Position numbers and translations under genes: made by a program. Under the pieces are notes generated by a model that worked only from the letters and a program-made list of their open reading frames with translations, was not told the DNA's origin and ran no database searches. Shown one piece after another: positions 18,961 to 32,060 of a stretch of DNA of 64,000 nt. The stretch is from positions 26,161,237 through 26,225,236 of the forward strand of contig NC_066849.1 in the NCBI RefSeq assembly GCF_001640805.2. Reading direction: 5' to 3'. Source of the DNA: Lates calcarifer (lineage: Eukaryota; Chordata; Actinopteri; Centropomidae). Numbering within the stretch: position 1 is the first letter of the stretch; every line of letters begins with the position of its first letter.

Positions 18961-21900
18961 TTAACATAACGTGGTTCATTCTTTTCTTTTTCTTTTTATA
19001 CCGATTAGTGTGCACAGAGATACAGGTCTTTCAGGCCCAGACCAAATAATATTCAGTCCAATCTGATCCTTGCAGAGTCATTTTCTATGCTATTAGTTCT
19101 GGGTCTGTGTCAGTGTGTTTAAGTGGATCCAAGTGGATGTGTGATCTACCACGGAGGACATCACAGTCACCATTGAGGCCACAGTTTCACATGGTCGTGT
19201 TTTACAGGCTTATCTCATTTTATTGATCCTTTATTTCCCAATCATTTCTTCATAATTTCTTAAAATGTAGGAAATAACATTTCTATGCAACTAAAGTGCA
19301 ACAGCAAAAACAAACATTAATGCCACTGGATTATGTATGCAAATAATGAACTTGAAAATATAGCATGACCAAGTTACAAAATGTTTATGCCAATATATAT
19401 ATATTTATATATCCAACTATACAGAATACAGTATATATATTATTAGAGGGGAAATTAGTATTTTCCCACTATAATATCATTGGCTAACATGCTCAAACAA
19501 GTCTTGAAAAGTCTTTGAAACAGAATGTAGACCTTCATGTTGGAAATAAAAGCCACAGAAAACATACCTGAATGCTAAGTGAACCAGCTGACCATAGGTA
19601 ACTCATTAGTAGGTGGAGCATCGTGCTGTTGCCAATGTTGCTGTTCTGGATCAGATCTAATTATCCTTGGGTCAGTTTTGGACTGGGTCTCCCTGTCCCC
19701 TCAGCTCCTTTTTGGGCCATTTTTCTTTTAGAAATGTAATTACTGCACGTCCCTTGTGAGTATGTTTTAGGACTAAATCCAAAATGTCCAACATGTTGAT
19801 CTATTTAGACCTCTTTTCTTTTCCACTTTCTCCTACTTCTTTGTTTGCTCTCCCTCCTTTCCTCCCTCATTTCCTTCCTCCTTTCCTTTTTCCTCACTTA
19901 CATACACCAACAAACACACTGTGTCCCTCTCGGCCCTCCAGCCCCCCTCTTTCTGTTTTCCACCTTGTGTAGGGGATTGATGGAGATATGGGAGGCTGTC
20001 ATGCAGTAAATAGCATGGACATTGGCTCCCTGCCACGAGATGGGAATCAAGCCTGCTTCTTGTGCTCTTAATGCTTCCACTCTCCTCTCGGCTTCTCCCC
20101 TCTTTCACTGTAACTCTCCCTTTCCTCCCACCTCTCCCTCCTCACCTGCAAAAACGTTAAGTAGGGACTGTGGAGGGCAGCGAAGCCTCCCTGCCATCCC
20201 TCACCCTGATGCACGAGCCAATCTGCCTTCCCTAACAAAAGGTTTTCCAACACATCACTCCTTGTCCTCCTTCAAACACATCTTTTGCTCCCTCTCCTCC
20301 TCTGTTAATCTACCTCTCCCTTCTTTTGTCTCCCTCTCCCTCTCCTTCTCCTCTCCATTGTTGTGTTGCCTGCTGAATGAGTTATTTCCCTGCGTTGTTT
20401 CATCAGGCATGCAAAGTGTCTCAACGCAGTATCATGGACAATGAGTCCCTCTGGCTTGTGAAAGGTTAATGCTTTGGATGATTGTAAATTGTTTGGCTAT
20501 TTCAAGGGGCTGTGAAAGGGATAACTCAACCATAAAATTTGATCGTCTGCCTCCCTTCTCTTCCTCCTCCACCTCTCTCATCTGCAGCATCCCCTGTCAC
20601 TTCTCTCAATCATTCTAATTTTCCTCCTTTATCTTTGGACTCCATTTTCTCTCTCCACCTTCACCTTTGCAGTTCACTTTATCTTCATTTCTCTATTTTC
20701 CCTTCTGTTACCCAAACCAGTTCAAAGGTGATGAGACTGAAATCTCATCCCTGTGGCGTCCTCTACGGCTTTGTCCCACATTATAAGGGAGGATTTCAGA
20801 GGAATTGCCCCCTCTCTCTCAGCGTGGGCCTACAGTGGGGAATCACTTTGGCTTGTCTAAGAAGAGCAGAATGACTTGCATGTGCTCACATGGTTATCAT
20901 TAGGCCCAGCTGGAACAGACAGCGTCCCCGTGTCGCCCTCCATAAAGCACTGACCCCCCAACTCTTTGAACAATAAAGGCTGGCGTCTCTGTGGCTCAGT
21001 GGGTGGAGGCATGTTTCTGTTTCCCTTGACTGTATGGGTGAACCAGAGTGAAGTTGTACTGGGTTTGTTTTCTAACATGATTATTATATAATAATTATAT
21101 TATAAGTTCTCCAACCCAACCAAACAGGTCATTTATCATCTCTCTAGTTTGCCGGTGTCTTTACACAGGAATGTTTCATATGGACATTTTCTGATCTGCC
21201 ACCTTCGTGGTTAGAGTTTGATTTAACTTAGGTAACTAAAACTACTTGGCTAAAGTTCAGGCTTTGCATCCAATGCCACTTTGAAGTGCCTTTTATGTAA
21301 CTCAGCAAAGAAGTAAGGATGTGGAAATGAACACAGTGGACTGTCCTGCAACAGTGTTTTCAGAAGTTTCCTGAGTTTTTATTTTACACCATATAACTGG
21401 GTCTTCTCCGATCGACTGGATTCGTTTTAACTGATGTGAATCTAAGCTCATTGAAGCTACTGTCCTCCACGATGGAACAATTAAATATTCTGAGCCTTCA
21501 GGGTCACACTTCTGTGTGTGAGACTCACAACATATGTTTTGTTGCAGAATTCCTTGAAGCAACTACTACAGAATTAAATACTCATGAATATTTAATTGCA
21601 TCATGGCTCCAGCATTAAAGACAGACGTTATATTATCTTTTTATTGTTTTTAACAAATCCCATGAAAGAACTAAAACAAACAATAAATGGATACTAACAA
21701 GCACAGCCCCTCCCAAGGCTGAATCACCAAATGAGCATAATGACCAAAACGGGCAACTGCCCCAGGGCCCCGGACCCCAGGGCCCCGGACCCCCAGGGGC
21801 TCCAAAAGTTTGTGGTTCACTGCATGTCAGTTGGTTTGATTATTTGAATAATGGCAAATTTGTTTGGCAATTTACACCACTAAAGCACAATATTAACTAG

Positions 21901-22600
21901 ACGAGTAAATTATTACCTAATATTTTGGTCCTGTCTTTTATTCAGTCCTGTGTCAAAATCTAGTTTAAGACTTTTATTACGTCAGTTCATATTTTACTCA
22001 CATGCAAACAGAAAGACACAGAATCCCCCGAGTTTCTAGAGAAATCTAATAAGATAAATAAGAGAAGTGGCTTTATTAGAAAGCTGCTTCACTGGCTGAA
22101 AGAACCAGGACTCAGTAATAAACTGGTAAAGATGGATATTACAGTTACAGCATGTGCCCATGTTTTTCATTTGGAGCAAATGGCGGCTGGCTGTCACATG
22201 GGAACCTCATCGTATAAACGGCCTCAGGGCAGATAATCACCCACCTACAGTACTGCTGCTCACTACAGTATCAGTTCAGGGGTGTAGGACACTGCAACAC
22301 ACCACAGCTCCTCTGAACACACGTCTACACACAGCAGCATGTGAACACAAAGGAACCACAATCCAGCAACAGCGCCTCTGACAATAGAGGAGAAGAACAG
22401 TGATCTGTATTTATCTAAATAAAAATAAGACTCAAGCAGCTTTAAATAAAGTCTGCGTTAAATTAGACACAACACATATTATTAGATACATTCATCCTGT
22501 GTCTTATGAAGATACACAATATATGTCACTTTGCCATCATTACTTGCAAAAGGAAGCAGGTTTCAGGTGTTTTGTGTTAGAAGTAGTAAGATTTTCTAAT
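18960..22600. other. Intergenic or intronic stretch, no gene seen
   Basis: AT-rich DNA (for example 19390-19445, tatata-rich) and pyrimidine-rich tracts at 19800-19920, 20060-20380 and 20540-20720. A lone tRNA A-box-like word, tggctcagtggg, lies at 20992-21003 without a matching B box. No coding exon is supported. Confidence 0.6.
21760..21789. repeat. GC-rich 15-bp perfect tandem duplication
   Basis: ccccagggccccgga occurs twice back to back in otherwise AT-rich DNA, flanked by cgggcaactg and ccccaggggctcc. Confidence 0.9.
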
Positions 22601-23790
22601 CAATGAAATAAGCTACACAACCAGTGCAAGGATGGTGATTTGGTGACATAGTGATTCTTGCACTTGCTACCAGCCTGTAAGCTGGACAGTTAGTAACTGG
22701 ACAGTAAGTTAACACAGTGTAAGAGACGAATTCGTACCAAGACATTTAACTAAAGGAGTGTGTTTTTTGCTTAAATAAAGCAGTGAAGTTACATGTGAAG
22801 TAGCTGATTGTATCTGCTGTTTCATTCATCATTCATTCATTAGCTAGTTGTATGTAGCGTAGCATGGTGATACATTATACCCTGACATCTCACTATTAGC
22901 TCACCTGGCACAGTCCACACCTCCTATTATGGATGACATAAGTACATAATCTCAATCTGTTTCTTTAAGCAAAACTTTCAAGACAAAATAGGCACAACAA
23001 CAACAGAGAGATGACCCTATAACATGGCACGTGCTATATTCTGTTGCAAGTGTTGACATGTTTTTGTGAGTACCTACTGGGAATTAATCATGGACTCTTG
23101 AAAGGATATTTACTTACCAAGGTCATTAGCTCTTCACATTTTCCCTTCGGGGATTTGTTTAGTAAATTCATGGAGCTCAAACTCGCTGTGGAGCCGAATA
23201 CAGCCTGCTGTAGTTATAATTACACAGCAGGGAGCTTGAAATGACATGACAAAATAGCTGGAACTGTCACACCAAATTTCACATTGCTGCTCCAGATCCT
23301 TCACATTTTTGACCTTGAGAGTTGGAGAAGATTGGATCCATGTGCTTAGAAAAAAAACTGCTGTGGGCGATAATTTGTAACTACTGCCGGCTCTCAGCCC
23401 AGATGTTGTTTCCTTTTTTTGGAGGCGGGATGGTCTTGGATAGAGAGGATGGTGAGGAGGTAGCAATATTTGGCTGGAAGATAAATGTGACAAAATGGAT
23501 AATCGGTAGCAACACACACCTGTCATACAGATTTTCATATCCTTGCACCTGACAGGGATTAATAACGGCATCCAGATTGTGTAATCGGTTCTGCAGGCTC
23601 ACAGAAATACATTCACAAAACTTCTTACTCTGAGAGCGAGGGCTCAGTTTATTGAAACACATGCATGTGACAAATATGCACTTACAAAGAAATATATATA
23701 CACACACATACAGTTTGATTTGTGCCCTCCAGAGTCTCTGAAGCCTTTGAAAAGCCACTAGAGGATGAAGCCACAACAAAGGGAGTTAAG
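22600..23790. other. No gene seen
   Basis: Mixed AT-rich sequence. Minus-strand frames around 23134-23571 and 23381-23779 show no recognisable domain and end at random stops. A (TA)/(CA) run is near 23690-23710. Confidence 0.55.
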
Positions 23791-24430
23791 AGGAGCCCCA
23801 GCAGTCTGCCTCTGGGCCTCGGAGAAAAAATAAAATATACACTGGCCGGCAGCAGAACCGCTATCTCAAATTAAAATTTCATCTCCGGCTCCAAGAAGTA
23901 TATAAGTCTGTAAAATATATATATTTATGATTTACTGGACATACAGAGCCAGGTTGAGGGCTGTTAATCATATGCCATATATATACCCGCCATATATAGA
24001 GCCATATAGTTGAAATATGAACACCATAAAAAGGATGCAAGACGTATGGGAGAGTGGGAAAAACACGGAGTGATGTGAGAGCTTGTCTTTGATTGCAGGG
24101 AGGGAGGAAAAGAGGGAGGGAGGAGAGGAGAGGAGTTGGCAGTGAATCTCTTTGTCTCTCCTCTCAGCTTTTTTTCCCTCCCTTGCGAGCCGGAACTGCC
24201 CTTGCAGCTTTTTGTCGTGCGTCTTCTGCCCTCAGCTGCCGTTCGTCCCCTGTGCTGTTTCGGCTGCTCAACAGATGGCCAGTTGGCTCATTAACTTTAA
24301 TAAATCTAACATCAATTAGACCGGAGGTAATTGGGATGCCGCGGAGGTGATTGCAAGGTAGCGGAGCTGCATACGAAAGCTCTCGCCCCTTAATGAATGG
24401 CTCTCATCACGCCCGAAATATATTGTGAGT
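23790..24430. promoter_or_regulatory. Strongest enhancer-like block (possible conserved noncoding cluster)
   Basis: Left part: caaattaaaatttcatctcc and three GCCATATA words (23970-24010). Middle (24060-24180): purine-rich, then pyrimidine-rich DNA. Right part: ggctcattaactttaataaa, catcaattagac, gaggtaattgggatgc, gaggtgattgcaagg and ccccttaatgaatgg. Repeat-free with scattered CpGs and dense homeodomain-type sites. It looks like a developmental enhancer, which only alignment can confirm. Confidence 0.35.
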
Positions 24431-27105
24431 GAGTGCCAAAAGCATGGCATTAAAGCATGGCAGTGCCAGGAAGGATGGAGGGATGGACAGATGATTGAAG
24501 GACAGAGGAGACAATTCCTTTCTGATGTCTTATATCACATCAGCTGACCTTGATGGGCTCATACTCTCCATCTGTGCAGATATCTTTGTCCTCCTCTTTG
24601 TTCTTCTCTTTCCCACCTTCTCCTGTCATTTACTCTTGAAATCCTTCCCTGCATCTCTCTGACTCTTTCCCACTTTTTTTTCCAACATATCTGTCCATCT
24701 CTGGTAATAAGCTTCTCTCTCAGCTCTTCACATAACAATACATCTCTCTGCCTATTTTCTGCCTCTCGCTGTTTCTCCTTGAACTTTTTACTTCATTACT
24801 CCTTCCTGACCTTTGATGTAGCTTTGAGAGATGAGTAATCCTTCATTGCCTTTGTGTGCATGTATGTGTGTATGTTGCTACTACACACTGTATATGTGCA
24901 TCATCTCTGTGTAAACAAAAGCGTGACTTTGTTCTGTGCAGGTGCATGTAGCGTGCTTTTTTGCTGTGCACGTCTTTGTGTGTGTGTGTATATATTAGGT
25001 GGTGGACAGTTATCTGTGTATCTGTCAGAGGGTTGTGCTGACTCAGCCAATCAGTGCTGTGTGTCTTCCTCGAGAAGCAGATGCACCTGCCAACCTGCCT
25101 GTCCAGGCTGTAAATGTAGAAAAATAGTGTGTTTGTCTGAACGCATACACAACACATGCCTCATTATGAATGCTTCAGTGCGGAGCATAACTTGTCTCAA
25201 AGAAAGAGACTGTGCTCCCGTCTTTAATCTGAACAGATTGTTTTGTGTGGATGGAGCTGCCCCTGGCTCTGCAGGTTTCAGTCTGAAGTGAACAAACTGA
25301 ATCGTCTCTTCATGTCCACAGAATTGTTCTGTCTGCTGAACATAGCACATCTGCTGAGCTGCTGCAGTGGGAGAAAGAGCCCGAGAGTCTCACACGTCTT
25401 TACCTGCTCTGAGAAGAGAAAAAAATAACTGGATCCAATATTGTAGGCTTCATTAGAGAGACAGACTGTCTCAGTTTCAGCATTATGGGATGATTTAAGT
25501 CTCAAATTGTAAAGCATCTGTTTTCTGCTTTGGAAATTACATTCGCTGTGCTTTCTTTTGAGAAAAAATTCAGTAGCCAAAAGGGTGAAATGAGAACTTT
25601 TGGATGCTGTCGTTTCTTTGCCTACACAGACAGAACGTCAAGACAGGGAACCCTGAAATTTCTTGCAAAGTTTTGCTTGTTCTTTACATGGTAGCTTGTT
25701 GTGACGGTCGCAGTCAGTTGTCATTTAAGTGCGTTCACCGGTCCTGCCCACTAGGAGGCGCATAGAGGCTCAAGAAGCATTTCTGAGATATCTCTGAAAG
25801 TGTATTTTTCTTTTCATAGCTGGCCTGTGTGGTTCGCTGTCAGTTGTTTATCGAGCAACTGACTGTGTTTTGTTATTAGTGGGTGTGAGCGTTATTAATT
25901 TATGTATATATACATACATATTCCTGAACCAAAGCCAGAGGCAATATGGCTCCATTGATCTTTTAAAAACACTTAACAAAACACCCAGCAGTGCATTATG
26001 GGTCTCTGAGCTCTGAGTTAATGAATATTATTTTGGCGAACACTGATTTAATCATTATAGGTACTTTTTATATCTGTAATGTGTTTTCATCATTTGCTCA
26101 GATGAATCAGAACCAACCTGTAGACAAAATCTAAAGGTTTATGAGGCATTGAATCTGTGCTGAAATACCTGATTTGGGTTGAACCATTACACACTTAAGC
26201 TTTTATCTTTTGGACTGTTATCCTTTGATCAAAGACCCATCCTGTTTTCAGTAAAAGCTGAATATTGCACACTTGGGGGTGATTTGCTCAAGTCTGAGTC
26301 AGACGATGGTGTGTAGGGACAGTGATTTTCCCTAAGCCTTCCTCTGTGTCTCATAACCTGCTCTAAATATGGGAGCGCAGTAACCTTTCATCTATCTTTA
26401 AAGTCTTGCCACTGATGAACCTACCTGTTTTTGTTCTTTTTTCTGGACAGTGCAGCTGGCGCAGCAGGCGAGCAGCGTCTTCTTGTCTTTGTGTAAATAT
26501 CAGGGCTGGTCCCTCTGGGCTGCTGTGTATGAGGATGGTGGGGGGGTTGTGTGTGTGTGTGTGTGGAGAGGGAGGGGTGGAGATGATAACCATTAACAAG
26601 GGACTAGCTGGGGTCATCCCTGATTTTATTAAACAAGGGGAAATGGGATCAAGGTGGCAGGGGTTGCTTTCTTTGTTCAGGAAACTTATATGGATCCTAT
26701 GGAGAGCTGAAAAACAACTGAGGCCAACAAGAGCTTTATAGGTGGGGTTGAACCTGAATTACTCTGATGCATTAAGGGGTTATACTGTAAATATGCTGGC
26801 TATATGTGAAGACTACATGTAGCTTACACCATGGCAGATGTGCACCACCTCAGAAACATAGTATAAGAAGTAAACGTCATGGCTACAATGACAACCATGC
26901 ACAAGAGCTGTGATTAGTCAGCGCTGGCTGCTTATGTTTTTATCTACATGTCTGAGATTTTCAGAGTGAAATCAAGATTAATGAGGATTAAGAAAGAGTC
27001 TCTGCAGTCCTTTTTATTGGCTGGACCACAGCAGCAGGTTTTTATCACGTCATCCAGGACTGCGATACTTGAAGCTACTACTTGAAGAACTACTATTCAA
27101 AACAT
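24430..27105. other. No gene seen
   Basis: Pyrimidine-rich near 24590-24780, a TG-rich stretch near 24860-25010, then ordinary AT-rich DNA. Frames of 80-145 codons lack motifs or splice context. A short (GT)n is at 26548-26562. Confidence 0.55.
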
Positions 27106-27260
27106 GATGTGGCCAAAAGTATATGGACACCCAAATAAGGTATTCCAGAGAGCCTGCAAACAGCACATGATGTCTTTATTATTATACCACAACACTGAGA
27201 GAATCATTGGCTCTAAGAGGAGACTCACATTTCATTCTGCTTCTGATCAAATTAAAAGCT
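27105..27260 (+). mobile_element. Tc1/mariner-like terminal fragment (solo end)
   Basis: gtggccaaaagtatatggac followed by acccaaat resembles the terminal repeat of common fish Tc1-type or related DNA transposons. No matching inverted end was found nearby, so it is a relic. Confidence 0.4.
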
Positions 27261-27527
27261 CCATGACCAACGTCTATTAATGTTTGTCTGTCTTGTATTG
27301 CATATAGCATGTTGCTTTATCAGGCCTTGGGCAGACAAGCACTACAGTGTGTGCACTGTGTGTGTGTGTTGTATGGATAAAGACATCCACTTGGGGAATA
27401 AAAAGACAATACAGATGCTTTAAAGAGCTCACATTACATAAGTCGCTGGAACAATGAGCACTGAGCTCAGTCAGCTGAGAGGGATGAATCACTGCAACAG
27501 AAACAAAGGCCTGCAGAGACACAAGGA

Positions 27528-27530
<3 letters not shown>

Positions 27531-27561
<31 letters not shown>
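27531..27561. repeat. (CA)n microsatellite
   Basis: About fifteen uninterrupted CA units. Confidence 0.93.
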
Positions 27562-27563
<2 letters not shown>

Positions 27564-28084
27564 TAAAGATATGAAAATCCTGTTTCATGTTGAAACAAAA
27601 TTTTAAAAAGGAATTCAATAAATTATTAGTAAAGAATCAAACTAAATCTTTCTTTGAGACAAAAACTAAACAGTAGAATGAACTGTAATGAGAATCCGGT
27701 CATTCAAAACCAACTAAAATATTATTAGAACTTTAATTTTATTATTTGACAACCTCCAGGAACATACGTTTATTTAAAACTGAAACACATAAAATTAAGC
27801 AAATTAAGTTAAACAGTGAGATGATTAATGGTCTTAATAATTCATAATAAGGGTACTAGTTTTTCTGTTTAATAAGTAGGTGAATATCTCTCTGCTTTGG
27901 ACCGTTGGTTTGACAAAAGAAGCTATTTATCACTTTGTGAACTTGTTATGGACCTTTCTCAAAAATGTACTACGTTTTGAAAACTAAACAAATAATTAAC
28001 CAAGCTTTGAGCACAATGCTGACATGCTATTTATTTAGTCAGAAATCAAAATATAGCTGTTTTGCTGTTTCACTAATGACAGTA

Positions 28085-28400
28085 AATCCTCTGGAGGCCA
28101 TGAATGATATGCATCAGATTTCATGACAATCCATCCAATAATTGTGGACATCCAATGAACCATTGGAACCATGAACCTCTAACAAATTCTGTGCAGACCC
28201 ATCCTGTTGATGTTGAGATATATTACTGAATTAGTGAAAACCTTGACCTTCTTGTGGCATCAGAGGATCACCAAAGTTATTAGAATTCATCCTCTAGGGA
28301 CCATGAATATATGTAGGAAATTTCATGGTAATCCATCCAATAGTTACCATGATGTTTCACTCTGAAACACTAATGTCAATCTCATGGAGGCACTAGAGGA
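28085..28400 (+). repeat. Dispersed percomorph repeat, two tandem units
   Basis: Two diverged units about 195 bases apart share cctctggaggccatgaat / cctctagggaccatgaat, then atttcatg.aatccatccaat, with ggatcaccaaagttattag between them and aatctcatggaggcactaga after. I recognise the consensus as a widely dispersed, often tandem repeat in spiny-rayed fish. No coding capacity. Confidence 0.65.
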
Positions 28401-29470
28401 AGAGTACTCTGTATTATATCAAACCTTGGAATAATATGAGATAGAAATATGTGTTGCCTGCCCTCCATGAACACAGACACACAGGCAGATATTAAACTCC
28501 TCCACCTGGGTCTTCTCCCAGCTGACTGCTCTGCACGAGGATTCACAGCTTTCTCAGCGTTGCCTCAAGCCTCCTGTGTTCACAGATGCACAGACGCAAA
28601 GTTTAAAATGTTGACCCACAAATTATCTTTGTTTGTTTTGGTCATGAGGCTGCAGCAGCGGCGGTCCCCTCCCTCCACAGAGACATGGCCCTGGGGGGCT
28701 GTTAGGTGAGTTTTCTGTCGTTGTCTCATGAAGGGAACCAAGTTTTACTGCTTGGTGTTGGTGTGTGTATCCCCTGCGGATTCGGTGGAGCTGGATTAGA
28801 TGGGGTTTGATTCAATGAGGAAACCTCGGAGGGGATGGAAAAGGCCACTAAAACGGTGGAGGAGAGAACCTGGGAGGAGAGAGATGAAAAGAGCAGAGGG
28901 AGGAAGAAAGACAGCATCTGTTAGGCAGGTGGATCCTGGTTTGTCTCCAGAGAGAGATTCCCTGACAGTGTTGATCCTGCCTTTGTGTGAGTGTATGTGT
29001 GTGAATGGCATGGATAATGAGTGTCAACCTTCACATTCTTCTTTATTTCACCAGATATTCCCATGTTAAGGAGACTAAATGGACCATACCGATGCAGTAC
29101 ATACATCATATGACCCTGTATCTACACCTCCACAGGATGTTAATGATACTAGAGATGGCTGACTCCCACAGGAATTTGAATTATCTCTTTATAGCCGGGT
29201 ATTCTTGCCAAAATATGATTCTTTGTCCTGGTAAGAGCACTTGTGAGACCCAGGGATTTTCATGTGTGTTTGCACACATTAAAGATCCTGCCTTGTGGTT
29301 CACTCCATATGTGTGGATAAGGACATTTTCTGTTATTATCTAATGTCATCGTCTAATTAATATTTCAGTGTTAAGCAGTGCAGATCAGCGCAGGTTAAAC
29401 GTCACCAGCTGGACAGAAGAGTCGAGTGGCTATGACTGCTTCAGCATAACAGCAGGACAGAGAGGACTCA
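28400..29470. other. No gene seen
   Basis: Mixed sequence with purine-rich DNA at 28800-28920. Nothing recognisable. Confidence 0.55.
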
Positions 29471-29489
29471 ACAGTCACCATGACTCCAT

Positions 29490-29900
29490 TTTCCAAAAAT
29501 ATCTACTGTACATTGTCATCCTCACTTTGCAATAATGTCAGCCAATCCTCATTTTTCAAATAATTCTCTCAATCGATCACTCAACTCGCAAAAATATCCT
29601 CACTTCACAAAAAATGAAGTTTCCAAAAGTCTCCACCTTCACAAAATGTCCTCACTTTACAAAACACTGTCCTTTCACTTTCTCAAAATGTTCTCCTATT
29701 TTTCAGAGATGTAATGACTTTCCGAAAAGTCCTCAGTTTCCCAAATCTACACTCACTAAAATGTTACTTTACAAAGCTGTGCAGCCTTTCAAAAGCATCC
29801 TGGTTTTACAAAACATTCTCCTTTCTAAACAATGTCCTCAGTTTCAAAACTGTCCTCACTCTGAATCTCAATTCAGTCCTGACAAAGACTCACACAGACA
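29490..29900 (+). repeat. Decayed minisatellite, AAAATGTCCTCACTTTxC unit
   Basis: Roughly 20-base units recur: aaatatcctcacttcac, aaaatgtcctcactttac, aacaatgtcctcagtttc. The array explains the 109- and 74-codon frames here. Same unit and orientation as 530-990. Confidence 0.75.
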
Positions 29901-30029
29901 CTCACACATGCTGCCTCTTCTCGTCTCAGTGCTGGTGAAGTAATCAGTATGTTACACAGCAGAGTCATTAACATGGATAGATTGTGAGAATAAACAATTT
30001 GAATGTGATTGTGAGACATGAGGAGCCCC

Positions 30030-30032
<3 letters not shown>

Positions 30033-30061
<29 letters not shown>
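30033..30061. repeat. (GT)n microsatellite
   Basis: About fourteen GT units. Confidence 0.93.
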
Positions 30062-31436
30062 ATTTGGTTCTGGATGGTTGACCTATCAAGAGGATGTACC
30101 AGTCATGCTGCTGTGTGTGTTCATGCATATATGTGTGTGTGTTTGTCAGTGTTAATACATACCAACAGAGACCCCCCTCCTGCTTCCCTGTCCCATCACA
30201 GAAACACAACCTGCCTATTTGCATGCTCACTGACTGTAAAATTGCCAAATCCCACTGAATCAACTCTTAACCAAACACGTCTAATGATTTCACATTAGAA
30301 TCTGATTGTTCGTTTTTTTTTTAGTTTTGTTTGGGGATGTGGGGCTTCAGGGAGGAGTGTGTATGTGTTTTTATTATAGAAACTAAATTAAAACCAGAGA
30401 TGTGCAGAGAGAAAACACTGAATAGGTGACAGATGGAGGTTTTGTGTGGACGTGTATGTCTTTGTTGATGGTGTTTGTGTTGCATGCAGAGACATTTGGG
30501 ATTATGCAAGTACCTGTAGGAGAAAAGGAAATGATTTAAATCCCTTCCCGCCTCAGAAGTCTTTCCCTCTGTTGCTTCTCTTGTCTTTGTTTTGTTGGAA
30601 ACTCTTTGGATTTGTTATCCTGTGCTTAAAAGAAAGCTTCATTTCAACGCAACAGCTGGAACAAAGAAACTGGTTCACACCAGCAGACTTGAATAGGGGT
30701 GCAATTCTCCAAAGCATCGCTAGGGGACACTGTAGGACATTTTTCTGAGGCGCACAAAGGATGAGAGGCTCAGGAAAGTATAGTATAGAGCCTATAGGAT
30801 GCAGAACGAGAACAAAAGAAAAGCAGAGGCGTTCAAACTCTCTACATTCACAGCACATTACATCTCTTTGTTGAAAAACATCCTCTCAAGAGTCGAGACA
30901 AACTTCAAAGTTTGTCATCCCTCAGTTTGCAAGGATTGTCAGATAAAAGGCCAACCTTGTCCCTGAGCTGGATGTATGGTAATAGTACAATAACTACAAA
31001 AATAATTAATTCTTTTTTCATCGTTTTCTCTCTCAGTGCACAGGCTGTCAAGACATTCACCTTTATATTTGGTAATAAGTGCATACGTCCTGTCTGAAAA
31101 GAATTCTGCTTTTCTTTATGTGCTGTTTGAGCTAAAAGACACCAACTATAGGGATATGTTGGAAAAGAAGAATGTGGAGAGATCTGCTCGAACCACTCTA
31201 GAGCACAGTTTACCTTGAAAATGAGAAGTAATTAAAAAGGTAAATACATGGTGCTTTATATATAAGACAAACATACAGATACATGTTCTACATCATGAAC
31301 AAACTAATGTGGAGAATGTAAGGATGAATAAGGGGCTTCAACATGCTTCTGCTTTGATGGAAAATGTAAACTTAAAGCTGGAAGGATGTTGTCAGGGTCT
31401 CCAGGTGTTGTGCTGTGCTTTGTGCTGCTGCTATGT

Positions 31437-31437
<1 letters not shown>
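30062..31437. other. No gene seen
   Basis: TG-rich, then ordinary AT-rich DNA. Frames at 30446-30748 and 30553-30858 overlap on opposite strands and carry no motif. Confidence 0.55.
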
Positions 31438-31473
<36 letters not shown>

Positions 31474-31500
31474 TGTGGGTGTGTGTTTGTTTGTGTGTGG
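31438..31500. repeat. (GT)n microsatellite, interrupted
   Basis: An uninterrupted GT run of about fifteen units, continuing as TTGTG-interrupted repeats. Confidence 0.93.
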
Positions 31501-31767
31501 CAGCAGGACTAACTGCAGCATTTTCAGCTTGGTTCATTGTTAAAGAGAGCTGCAGTGTTATGAAACAACACCACGTCTCAGTGAGTGAAAACCCTCTGTT
31601 TACCCTGCGAAGCCCACATTTATAGACTGAGTTAGACCAGTTAGAAAGTATCATGATTGTGATGTCAGTATATCAGCATATTAATTTATATTAACCTGCT
31701 AAACTGTATGTGAGCTTTTCATCGTGTGTTTTATTTCACCTTCTCCTGGAAAATCTGACATGATTAA

Positions 31768-32060
31768 ACCAGTCCTGGAGGAAGTATTCAGGTCCTTTAC
31801 TGAATAAAAGTACCAGTATATTAATATAAAATACTCAAGTGAAAGTCCTGTATTCCAAATCCAAAGTATTTTCAGCAAAATGTACATTAAGTATCAGTGT
31901 AAAAGTACTCTTTCTGCAGTGACATGTCCCTGGAGACTGACATATTACTGTATATAACACGATTAGATTGTGTAAGCAGCATTTTACTGTTGAGTTGGAG
32001 CTGACTCTATTAGAACTGAACTATAGATATAGGTAGTTCAGTATTTTGAATATTCTCTCT
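31768..32060 (+). mobile_element. Nonautonomous hAT-like dispersed element, decayed
   Basis: ggaggaagtattcaggtcc, ctgaataaaagtaccag, aagtgaaagtcctgtattcc, gcaaaatgtacattaagtat and gtgtaagcagcattttac occur in this order. The order matches a very common percomorph repeat I remember as a hAT-type MITE. No transposase; ends not delimited. Confidence 0.65.

Noticed and set aside
20022..20444. 140-codon plus-strand frame
   Set aside because: Ser/Pro/Leu-rich translation of CT-rich DNA with no domain.
20992..21003. tRNA A-box-like word tggctcagtggg
   Set aside because: No B box or cloverleaf downstream; at most a SINE scrap.
23134..23779. 145- and 132-codon minus-strand frames
   Set aside because: No recognisable domain, two overlapping frames in the same strand, and no convincing splice sites.
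24843..25291. Cys/Val-rich frames on both strands
   Set aside because: Driven by TG-rich sequence; opposing frames of similar length show chance openness.
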